Assembly (NCBI GenBank): GCA_029857855.1
Contig: JAOUGG010000248.1
Coordinates: forward strand, 1-5,407
Source of the DNA: Acidimicrobiia bacterium
GTDB taxonomy: Bacteria; Actinomycetota; Acidimicrobiia; Acidimicrobiales; SZUA-35
Direction: 5' to 3'
DNA: 5,407 nt
Part shown: one piece after another, positions 1 through 4,646 of the stretch
Layout of the letters: each line of letters opens with the position of its first letter
How positions within the stretch are numbered: the first letter of the stretch is position 1
Translations under genes and position numbers: made by a program
The notes under the pieces: model-generated
The model's input: the letters and a program-made list of their open reading frames with translations, nothing else
Database searches by the model: none
Told to the model about the DNA's origin: nothing

Positions 1-354
1 GTTGGCGATGGCCTCGTCGAAGCCCGGTACAGGTCGACGCCGGAAACAGGCCAGAACACCTCGGTGGAGGTGGTAACCGGTGATGCGCACCAACACCTCG
101 GGGCCGCAGGCGTAGAGGGGCACGTCGTCGGGGATCGCGGCCGGTAAGGGTTTGGTCCGCTTGGCGTCGACCAGCATCGACTCGAGCCGGTAGCCGGCCC
201 GCAGCGCCCGCTCGACGACGACATCGCCCTCGGCGATGAACACGCCGGCCATGTCGCCGTCGGGGAGCTCCCGTACCTGGCGCAACGTGTGGTCGCGAAG
301 ACCCTGGAACACATCAAGGCGCGGATCGGCCGGGTCGTCGATCTCGATGCGCAT
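1..354 (-). CDS. TrmH/SpoU-family RNA 2'-O-ribose methyltransferase, N-terminal part (runs off left edge)
   Basis: The family transfers a methyl group from S-adenosylmethionine to a ribose 2'-OH in rRNA or tRNA, in the cytoplasm. The 118 residues visible begin MRIEIDDPADPRLDVFQGLRD. They contain the SpoU substrate-binding segment: FIAEGDVVVERALRAGY at about residues 39-55, and ITGYHLHRGVLAC at about 91-103, typical of the N-terminal L30e-like domain. The SPOUT catalytic domain with the knotted SAM site lies outside the window, so activity and RNA target cannot be judged. ATG 354 is preceded in frame by TTG 357 and then by the stop of the upstream gene. A GGAG at 371-368 sits 13 nt from the ATG and 10 nt from the TTG, so the TTG is an alternative start. 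It lies 33 nt downstream of the Rdx selenoprotein gene in the same direction, which suggests one transcript. Confidence 0.88.
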   Translation of the reverse strand, partial: MRIEIDDPADPRLDVFQGLRDHTLRQVRELPDGDMAGVFIAEGDVVVERALRAGYRLESMLVDAKRTKPLPAAIPDDVPLYACGPEVLVRITGYHLHRGVLACFRRRPVPGFDEAIAN

Positions 355-387
355 CAAATCGTCTTGGCTCCGCGTTGGCCGGCCGTG

Positions 388-666
388 TCAGTCGCGCGGG
401 TAGACGTCGACGTCGGGACCGACCAGTTCGCTGAACAGCTTCAGGATCTCGCCCGGCTCGGCGTGACGGCCGCTCTCGGCTTTGCTGTACAGCAGGTCGC
501 CGTCGACGGCCACGTCGAACACGCCCTTATCGCCCGTGATCAGCGTGAGATCATCGATGACGTGCTGGTAGTTGGTGAGAAGATCGGAGGTCGCGCTCAC
601 GGCGCGGGCCGAATAGTCTCACGGAACGCAGTAGGTGATATCGATCTTGTAGCTCTTGGTGCTCAT
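388..666 (-). CDS. Rdx-family (SelT/SelW/SelH-like) selenoprotein with in-frame UGA read as selenocysteine
   Basis: This is a small thioredoxin-fold redox protein, probably a cytoplasmic thiol or selenol oxidoreductase; its partner is unknown. Translated through the single in-frame UGA it gives 92 residues, the usual size of bacterial Rdx proteins. The N-terminus reads MSTKSYKIDITYCVP, then UGA, then DYSARA, so the UGA (residue 16) takes the place of the second Cys of the family's CxxC motif, with Cys13 as the resolving thiol. After it come a helix, LTLITGDKGVFDVAVDGDLLYSK, and the GRHAEPGEILKLFSEL tail, all family hallmarks that continue in the same frame on both sides of the UGA. A hairpin of bacterial SECIS type follows directly. 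An ordinary gene caller would start at GTG 600 and lose the active site. ATG 675 is an in-frame alternative start, giving 95 residues. No good SD is seen; a TAGCAT hexamer 7 nt before ATG 666 suggests leaderless expression. The gene ends with a second UGA. A Cys-to-UGA sequencing error or a pseudogene is the alternative, but position and hairpin argue against both. Confidence 0.88.
584..612 (-). promoter_or_regulatory. Bacterial SECIS element candidate (hairpin just after the UGA)
   Basis: In the mRNA, starting 12 nt after the UGA, CGCGC (606-602) pairs perfectly with GCGCG (596-592) around a five-base CGUGA loop (601-597). Below this stem, UCGG (612-609) pairs with CCGA (587-584) across an asymmetric internal loop. 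The loop has a G in its second position followed by U, and that G lies 18 nt after the UGA. This fits the known bacterial SECIS layout: a short stem with a small apical loop, a G among the first two loop bases, and roughly 16-37 nt from the UGA. Such an element would recruit the SelB elongation factor. The pairing was done by eye, with no folding energy calculated. Confidence 0.75.
619..621 (-). other. UGA selenocysteine codon (recoded)
   Basis: The triplet on the minus strand is TGA, in frame with ATG 666 (15 sense codons before it) and with the terminal TGA at 390-388 (76 codons between). It falls in the YCVP-x-DY context, where Rdx homologues carry Cys or Sec. The reading as Sec is inferred from the family motif and the adjoining hairpin. 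Selenocysteine synthesis and insertion genes (selA, selB, selC, selD) are not in this window. Confidence 0.85.
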
Positions 667-673
667 CGGTTCC

Positions 674-679
674 ATGCTA
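674..679 (-). promoter_or_regulatory. Candidate -10 hexamer (TAGCAT) for a leaderless Rdx transcript
   Basis: TAGCAT matches the actinobacterial TANNNT pattern and is followed by 7 nt and then ATG 666. This is the spacing expected when transcription starts at the A of the start codon. It would also explain the lack of a Shine-Dalgarno sequence and would exclude ATG 675, which overlaps the hexamer. No convincing -35 hexamer is seen at 16-18 nt. Confidence 0.35.
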
Positions 680-701
680 ACGGTGCCCGGCGCCGGCAGC
701 T

Positions 702-728
702 CGGTCCGCCCGGTCCGCCCGGTCGGTG
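702..728. repeat. Short tandem repeat in the divergent Rdx/flavodoxin intergenic region
   Basis: CGGTCCGCC occurs twice head to tail (702-710 and 711-719), followed by a degenerate third copy beginning CGGTCGG. It lies between the divergent Rdx and flavodoxin genes. It could be a regulator binding site or simple low-complexity GC-rich sequence; nothing seen decides between these. Confidence 0.35.
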
Positions 729-748
729 CTGCGTCGGTCCCGAGGGAC

Positions 749-754
749 TATTCT
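749..754 (+). promoter_or_regulatory. Candidate -10 hexamer (TATTCT) for the flavodoxin gene
   Basis: TATTCT is a TANNNT match in an otherwise very GC-rich intergenic stretch. It would put the transcript start near 761 and give a 5' leader of about 50 nt before ATG 810. There is no recognisable -35 at the right distance, so this is tentative. Confidence 0.3.
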
Positions 755-773
755 TGTGCTCGGACCAGACCAC

Positions 774-788
774 GCCGACGATGTCGGC
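774..788 (+). promoter_or_regulatory. Perfect inverted repeat in the flavodoxin leader
   Basis: GCCGAC-gat-GTCGGC is a perfect 6-bp inverted repeat with a 3-nt spacer. It ends 21 nt before ATG 810 and lies downstream of the putative -10. It could be a dimeric repressor operator or a small hairpin in the 5' leader; the sequence alone does not tell which. Confidence 0.35.
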
Positions 789-809
789 ACACCGAGTGAA
801 CGGGCAGTC

Positions 810-1241
810 ATGAACGGCATTGTGATCTACGAGAGCCTCACCGGAAACACCAAGGCCGCCGGCCACATCATCGCTGACGAGCTCACCGCGGCGGGGGTGG
901 AGACGATCGCGTGTCCGATCACCGCGGTCGATCTTCAAGCGCTGTCCGACGCCGATCTCGTGGTTGTGGGGAGCTGGACCGACGGCGTGTTCTTCTTCGG
1001 CCAGCGCCCCGGCCGAGCCGGCCGCCTGGCGGGCAAGCTGCCCCGGATCGACGGGAAGAAGGCCGTCGTCTACTGCACCTACGCCCTCGACTGCGGCGGA
1101 ACGCTCGACAAGCTGGCCCGGATCGTGCGGATGGGCGGCGGCGACGTGGTCGGCGGCTACGCCATCAAGCGCGATGATCTCTTCGGCGGCTCGAAGGAGC
1201 TCGTCGACCGCCTCCTCAGCGCCCTCGACGCCACCGTCTGA
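810..1241 (+). CDS. Flavodoxin-like FMN protein
   Basis: The product (143 residues) is the length of a short-chain flavodoxin, a soluble FMN-binding electron carrier; its redox partner is not indicated. It opens with the first beta strand and phosphate-binding loop, MNGIVIYESLTGNT (SLTGNT at residues 9-14), the T/S-x-T-G-x-T signature for FMN phosphate. LSDADLVVVGSWTDGVFF at about 50-67 supplies the second strand and the aromatic 60s loop that stacks on the isoalloxazine. VVYCTYALDCGGTLDKL carries the third conserved loop. ATG 810 is chosen because it begins the family's beta-1 strand; in-frame upstream starts only add unrelated sequence. No strong Shine-Dalgarno precedes it. The gene is divergent from the Rdx selenoprotein gene across 143 bp, so the two may share regulation. 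A flavodoxin-fold domain used for something other than electron transfer remains possible. Confidence 0.85.
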   Translation: MNGIVIYESLTGNTKAAGHIIADELTAAGVETIACPITAVDLQALSDADLVVVGSWTDGVFFFGQRPGRAGRLAGKLPRIDGKKAVVYCTYALDCGGTLDKLARIVRMGGGDVVGGYAIKRDDLFGGSKELVDRLLSALDATV

Positions 1242-1290
1242 TCCGGACGTCGACCCGGGTCCCTGATGGAACCGATGCCCGCCCGACGAC

Positions 1291-1335
1291 TTCCGGCGGT
1301 CGTGGGGCACGGTTTCGGTGGTCTACGGCCGCCAG
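1291..1335 (+). repeat. 45-bp hairpin repeat, copy A
   Basis: Copy A runs from TTCCGGCGG to CCGCCAG. The arms GGCGGTCGT and ACGGCCGCC form a 9-bp stem with one G-U pair around a G-rich loop (GGGGCACGGTTTCGGTGGTCT pattern). It matches copy B at 41 of 45 positions and copy C at 39 of 45, counted by eye. It sits between the flavodoxin stop and the DUF559 gene. Confidence 0.85.
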
Positions 1336-1362
1336 TTGAGGTGTGGTCGTGCGGTCCTGCGT

Positions 1363-1407
1363 TTCTGGCGGTCGTGGGGCACGGTTTTGGTGGTCTACAA
1401 CCGCCAG
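1363..1407 (+). repeat. 45-bp hairpin repeat, copy B
   Basis: Copy B starts 72 bp after copy A. Its outer stem CTGGCGG/CCGCCAG is perfect (7 bp) and extends inward by a T-A pair, a C/A mismatch and then G-C and T-A type pairs. It shares the CACGG loop variant with copy A. The 27-bp spacer between A and B (1336-1362) is part of the larger tandem unit. It ends about 50 bp before the DUF559 start, so it may lie in that gene's promoter region. Confidence 0.85.
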
Positions 1408-1456
1408 ATTCGCTTGACGCCAGTCGTTGTCACAGGCTTCCGGCACTGTAATGGTC

Positions 1457-2413
1457 ATGGCGGTTGACTACACGAATGCAATACTGACGTTGGCATCACG
1501 GGCCGGTGGGATCTGCACGAGAAAGACGCTGCTCGCCGAGGGCGTTTCCAAGCGAGTGATCGAGCGGCGGCTCCAGTCCGGATTGCTCGCCAGGGTGGGC
1601 GACGGCGTCTACGCCATGCCAGCGCTGGCCGGACCCTTGACCGAGCTGTACCGGGCCACGCTGTCGGTTCCGCAGTCGGCAGTGTCACGCTCCTCGTGCG
1701 CTCACGAACTGCGGTTCGATCGAGCCGCAGTCGGTGTCGCCGCCGGCAGGCCGGTTCACGTGACCGCTCCGCACGGTGCGAGCCGCAGCGTCCCCGGCGT
1801 CATCGTTCACGAAACCCGCCTGATGCACGAGGCCGATATCGTCGAGCTTGCTCCGGGGCTGCCCGGCACGTCGCCGGCCCGGACCGTCGTCGATCTGGCC
1901 GGACAGCTCTCGACTCGGCGCCTTCGACACCTCGTCCAACTCCAGGTCCGGGCCGGAAGACCGACGGCCGTCGAGCTGCACGCATGTTTCGAGGCCCTTC
2001 GGCGGCGAGGCCTTCCGGGTGTTGATCGCCTCGACCGAATTCTGATCGAGCTGTTCGCCGTCGAACCGGTGGGCCGGTCCGAACTGGAGTCCCGGGTCCT
2101 GGCCGCGCTGCGCGCCGCGGGAATATCCGGTTTCCAGGAGCAGTTCAGGCCGCCGTGGTACGACGGCCGACGTGGAGTCGTCGACTTCGCCCACAGCCCA
2201 CTTGGAATTGTGCTGGAGGCCGACGGTCGACGGTGGCACGAAACGACCCAGGCGTCGGTTGAGGATCACCGGCGGGACCGCCTGGCCGCCGCTCATGGCT
2301 GGGTAACCATTCGTGTCGGGTGGTCCGAGATCGTCGACCGGCCGGCCGCGACAATGGCGGAGATCGCCGCGATCATGGCCGAGCGGCGGTCCTTGCGGCG
2401 AACTGCCGGCTAG
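1457..2413 (+). CDS. AbiEi-type winged-helix / DUF559 nuclease-fold protein
   Basis: The 318-residue protein has two parts. Residues about 7-53 (AILTLASRAGGICTRKTLLAEGVSKRVIERRLQ, then GVYAMP) form the winged helix seen at the N-terminus of AbiEi-type antitoxin-domain proteins. The middle, with HVTAPHGASR and VHETRL (about 100-121) and the SPARTVVDLA segment (139-148), is typical of this long form. The C-terminal DUF559 domain, a Vsr-like restriction-endonuclease fold, shows an early acidic helix ELESRVLAALRAAGI (209-223), Asp243 in VVDFAH, and Glu254-x-Asp256 in LEADGRRWH followed by DHRRDRLAAAHGWVTIRVGWSE. These fit the PD-(D/E)XK core, so DNA cleavage is possible but unproven. ATG 1451 (two codons earlier) and TTG 1427 are alternative starts; none has a clear Shine-Dalgarno. 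No partner toxin is adjacent. Two hairpin repeats flank it on each side, suggesting an accessory cassette. Confidence 0.82.
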   Translation: MAVDYTNAILTLASRAGGICTRKTLLAEGVSKRVIERRLQSGLLARVGDGVYAMPALAGPLTELYRATLSVPQSAVSRSSCAHELRFDRAAVGVAAGRPVHVTAPHGASRSVPGVIVHETRLMHEADIVELAPGLPGTSPARTVVDLAGQLSTRRLRHLVQLQVRAGRPTAVELHACFEALRRRGLPGVDRLDRILIELFAVEPVGRSELESRVLAALRAAGISGFQEQFRPPWYDGRRGVVDFAHSPLGIVLEADGRRWHETTQASVEDHRRDRLAAAHGWVTIRVGWSEIVDRPAATMAEIAAIMAERRSLRRTAG

Positions 2414-2460
2414 CCGGGTTGGAACGAGTCGGACCAACCGACCACGACGACCGCTATCAC

Positions 2461-2505
2461 TTCCGGCGGCTGTGGGGTGCGATTTCGGTGGTCTACAGCC
2501 GCCAG
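2461..2505 (+). repeat. 45-bp hairpin repeat, copy C
   Basis: Copy C has the best stem: GGCGGCTGT pairs perfectly with ACAGCCGCC (9 bp), flanked by one mismatch and a further C-G pair. The loop is the TGCGA variant shared only with copy D. It lies between the convergent DUF559 and desaturase genes and is followed by a G-rich tail, TTGGGGTGGGGTGGG. Confidence 0.87.
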
Positions 2506-2531
2506 TTGGGGTGGGGTGGGTGCCGGCGCAG

Positions 2532-2576
2532 TTCCGGCGGTTGTGGGGTGCGATTTTGGTGGTCCACGGCCGCCAG
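2532..2576 (+). repeat. 45-bp hairpin repeat, copy D
   Basis: Copy D begins 71 bp after copy C and differs from it at 4 of 45 positions. The stem GGCGGTTGTGG/CCACGGCCGCC reaches 11 bp with two adjacent G-U pairs. It is followed by nearly the same tail as copy C, TTGGGGTGGGGTGG, so the duplicated unit is about 71 bp rather than 45. The tail ends close to the desaturase stop codon. The hairpins have no following T-run, so a classical intrinsic terminator role is not supported. Confidence 0.87.
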
Positions 2577-2605
2577 TTGGGGTGGGGTGGTGGCGAGCGA
2601 GCCGG

Positions 2606-3697
2606 TCAGTCGGTGAAGCCCAGGAAGCTGGTGCCGTCGGCCCGGTTCGGGTCGTAATCAGGGCGGGTCTCGTCGCTCTCGGGTCGGGACGACAGCTCCC
2701 GCCACAGCGCCCGGTAGCTCGGGTACTCGATGTCGGGAACGAGCCAGCCGGAAGTCACCAGCTCGTGGTGGAGACGGGGGAGGTTGCGCCACGGCACGCC
2801 CATGTCGACATGGTGGGCCAGGTGCCAGCCGGTGTTGTAGGGTGCGATCCAGAAGCGGGGCAGCGGACTCTGGCGGATCACATGGGTGGTCTCCCGGCGG
2901 TCCTTGGATCTCGTGAGACCACCGTGTTCGGCGAGGGCTCGAAGCCGGTTGGACACCTTCCACCCGGTCGACCAGGCCACGAACCACACGACGTACATCA
3001 GCGGCCGGCCGACGGCGATCGAGGCACCGACCATCACGGCCTGCACGGCCAGGATCTGCAACGCCTCGGGTTTGCGCCGGGCAATGGCGTGGCCGAGCAC
3101 TTTGAGGTTCTTCCAGGCGCTGATGCCTACAGCGTCGCGGACGAGCTTGCGACGCAGCGACGACCGGGTGATCGGGTAACCGTCGTAGAGCGAGAAGTCG
3201 GGTTCATCGGGCCCCATCTCGTCGCGGTGGTGAGCGAAGTGAGCTCGACGGTAGGCGAGCATGGCCTGCAGCGACGGATAGGCCAATAGCCAGCGACCGG
3301 CCAGATCGTTGACCCTCTGGTTGGAGAACAGGAGACGGTGGGCGGCCTCGTGACCAAGGATGTTGAGGAGCGCATGCCCCCGGATCATGAGAGCAAAAGC
3401 GGCCAGATAGGCCCACCAGGTGTTCACCCAACCCGCCAGCGCCACAACACCGAAGGTCTGGAGCAGCGCTCCGGTGAGGGTGAAGGCGTTGGCCACGTTC
3501 TTGATCCGACGCAGTTCGTCGCGCAACTCCCGAGTCGGCTTGGCTCGTTCGTTGAGACGATCGGTGGGCAGTGTGTCGGGAAGAAGGTCCGGGCCCGGGA
3601 CCATCCCGGCCTTGGGGGTGCGGGCCGGACGTTGGCGGTCGTGGCGGCGGGGACTGATCGTTTCGTTCGACGACGTGCCGGCGAATGAACCTTCCAT
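2606..3697 (-). CDS. Membrane fatty acid desaturase (three histidine boxes)
   Basis: Members of this integral-membrane di-iron family use O2 and electrons to introduce double bonds (or hydroxyl groups) into lipid acyl chains. The 363-residue protein carries the three boxes HEAAH (116-120), HFAHH (153-157) and HLAHH (292-296), which supply the iron ligands. Hydrophobic stretches at about 71-90, 93-113, 213-229 and 232-245 fit the usual two pairs of membrane spans, with the histidine boxes on the cytoplasmic side. The first 45 residues are polar, Arg- and Pro-rich and probably disordered. The start ATG 3697 has no Shine-Dalgarno; TAGAGT lies 7 nt upstream, so the mRNA is probably leaderless. 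A shorter start at Met32 is possible. No ferredoxin or cytochrome b5 domain is fused, so electrons come from elsewhere. Regiospecificity and substrate cannot be told from sequence; a carotenoid or sphingolipid-type substrate is a less likely alternative. It is divergent from a PaaX-like regulator. Confidence 0.9.
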   Translation of the reverse strand: MEGSFAGTSSNETISPRRHDRQRPARTPKAGMVPGPDLLPDTLPTDRLNERAKPTRELRDELRRIKNVANAFTLTGALLQTFGVVALAGWVNTWWAYLAAFALMIRGHALLNILGHEAAHRLLFSNQRVNDLAGRWLLAYPSLQAMLAYRRAHFAHHRDEMGPDEPDFSLYDGYPITRSSLRRKLVRDAVGISAWKNLKVLGHAIARRKPEALQILAVQAVMVGASIAVGRPLMYVVWFVAWSTGWKVSNRLRALAEHGGLTRSKDRRETTHVIRQSPLPRFWIAPYNTGWHLAHHVDMGVPWRNLPRLHHELVTSGWLVPDIEYPSYRALWRELSSRPESDETRPDYDPNRADGTSFLGFTD

Positions 3698-3704
3698 GAG
3701 GGAA

Positions 3705-3733
3705 ACTCTACCAGAGGCGCGCTACAGTGTCCG
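3705..3733 (-). promoter_or_regulatory. Promoter of the desaturase gene (leaderless type)
   Basis: On the minus strand, CGGACA (3733-3728, four of six matches to TTGACA) is separated by 17 nt from TAGAGT (3710-3705), which is followed by 7 nt and ATG 3697. The spacing fits a sigma-70-like promoter whose transcript begins at the start codon. Assignment is by eye. Confidence 0.5.
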
Positions 3734-3743
3734 ATCGAGATGA

Positions 3744-3765
3744 GCGTTTTGTGTAACGGTAACGC
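3744..3765. promoter_or_regulatory. Candidate operator between desaturase and PaaX-like regulator
   Basis: GCGTT (3744-3748) and AACGC (3761-3765) form an inverted repeat with a 12-nt centre. A further AACG at 3755-3758 gives a direct repeat AACGGTAACG. It lies in the 109-bp divergent region, upstream of the desaturase promoter and just before the regulator gene, where an autoregulatory site would be expected. A TACAGT hexamer at 3723-3728 could be the plus-strand -10, overlapping the desaturase -35. That the PaaX-like protein binds here is inference. Confidence 0.35.
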
Positions 3766-3806
3766 CGAGGCGTGCAGTGCCATGCCCGATGACAGGACGT
3801 CGAGCG

Positions 3807-4646
3807 ATGACTTCTGACGACGACGGAGTCGCAGCCGACTCGATGCCGTTCAGCGCCCGGTCCCTGGCCCTGTCGCTGCTCCTCGGTACCCATCCGCCCC
3901 GCCTGTCGACGTCGGTACTCGTTGCCGGCGGCTCCCTGTTCGGAATCAATGCCGGAACGATGCGGACCGCCCTGTCACGGATGTCCGCCAAAGGGGAGGT
4001 CGCCGCCACCGCCGACGGTTACGAGCTGGCCGGCCGGCTGATCGAACGACAGCTACGGCAGGATCAGGGGCGACGCTCACCCACGCCCGAGTGGGACGGC
4101 CGGTGGTGTGTGATCACCCCGCTGCACGCCGCTCGCCAGCTCGCTGATCGGCGGGATCTACGACGTCGGCTGGAGCGGGCCGGATTCGGAGAGCTACGTC
4201 CCGACTTCTGGCTGCGGCCGGTGAACCGTGACCTGCCCGACTTCGGCTCCGATCTACTCGTGACCGTCGGCGAACTCCGAGTGGACAATCTCGATTCGCT
4301 CGTGGAGCGGCTCTGGCCGGTCGCGGACCTCGAAGCGGAGGCGGAGCGGCTGCTGGCCGAGACCCGTCGGGCCACCCGCCGGGAGGCCGAACTCGACGGC
4401 GGCGACCCCGAACCCGATCTCGACTCGTGGCTCGTCGAAACGTTCACCGTTTCGGCCGGCATCGTGCGGTTCCTGACCAGTGAGCCCCGCCTGCCGCCGT
4501 CGCTGGTGGCGCAGCCCTGGGCGCCCGATGTGCTCCGTCGCGACTACAACGGCCTGGAGCGCCTGTTCCAGGGTCACCTGGCTCGCTACCTTCGCCGTCA
4601 GCAGGAGGCTGTCACCAGCCCGGCGGCCGCTGAAAGCCGCCGGTGA
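3807..4646 (+). CDS. PaaX-family transcriptional regulator
   Basis: The 279-residue protein matches the PaaX family in length and layout. An N-terminal winged helix (SARSLALSLLLGTHPPRLSTS ... GINAGTMRTALSRMSAKGEV at about 16-65, then DGYELAGRL) is followed by the central segment beginning WDGRWCVITPL (96-106). The C-terminal part has RFLTSEPRLPPSLVAQPWAPDVLRRDY and LERLFQGHLARYL (about 221-262). The best-known member represses phenylacetate degradation and is released by phenylacetyl-CoA; no paa genes are visible here, so the ligand and target are unknown. ATG 3807 is chosen because AGGA at 3794-3797 lies 9 nt upstream. GTG 3777, with GAGG 6 nt before it, would add 10 residues and is a fair alternative. 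It is divergent from the desaturase gene, its most likely target besides itself. Its last 35 bp overlap the convergent amidase gene. Confidence 0.88.
   Translation: MTSDDDGVAADSMPFSARSLALSLLLGTHPPRLSTSVLVAGGSLFGINAGTMRTALSRMSAKGEVAATADGYELAGRLIERQLRQDQGRRSPTPEWDGRWCVITPLHAARQLADRRDLRRRLERAGFGELRPDFWLRPVNRDLPDFGSDLLVTVGELRVDNLDSLVERLWPVADLEAEAERLLAETRRATRREAELDGGDPEPDLDSWLVETFTVSAGIVRFLTSEPRLPPSLVAQPWAPDVLRRDYNGLERLFQGHLARYLRRQQEAVTSPAAAESRR

Noticed and set aside
388..600. A 70-residue minus-strand protein starting at GTG 600
   Set aside because: It is the C-terminal part of the Rdx protein. The family's N-terminal strand and redox motif lie upstream in the same frame across the UGA, so GTG 600 is an internal Val codon within the SECIS loop.
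388..666. Reading the Rdx gene as a nonsense-mutated pseudogene
   Set aside because: The only stop falls at the known Sec position, the rest of the frame is intact and well conserved, and a SECIS-like hairpin follows at the right distance. A random nonsense mutation would not be expected to meet all three.
289..813. Plus-strand open frame of 174 codons
   Set aside because: It runs antisense through the Rdx gene and the methyltransferase start, has no recognisable domain, and is explained by GC-rich codon bias.
1245..1262. Palindrome around GACCCGGGTC after the flavodoxin as a terminator
   Set aside because: The self-complementary core leaves no proper loop and no T-run follows.
663..1310. 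Minus-strand open frame of 215 codons
   Set aside because: It is antisense to the flavodoxin gene, low-complexity and His/Gly/Ala-rich, with no family features.
1216..1458. Small open frames on both strands with repeated peptide AVVDHxNRAPRPPE
   Set aside because: The peptide repeat is just the translation of hairpin copies A and B; the signal is at the nucleic-acid level.
1291..2576. CRISPR array
   Set aside because: There are only two copies per site, with spacers of 26-27 bp that resemble each other, a gene between the pairs, and no cas genes.
1291..2590. G-quadruplex role for the G-rich loops and tails
   Set aside because: Runs of four G and many GG pairs are present, but in very GC-rich DNA this is weak evidence. 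The covarying stem is the better-supported structure.
2477..3289. Plus-strand open frame of 270 codons
   Set aside because: It is antisense to the desaturase, whose histidine boxes and membrane segments make the minus-strand frame clearly the real one.
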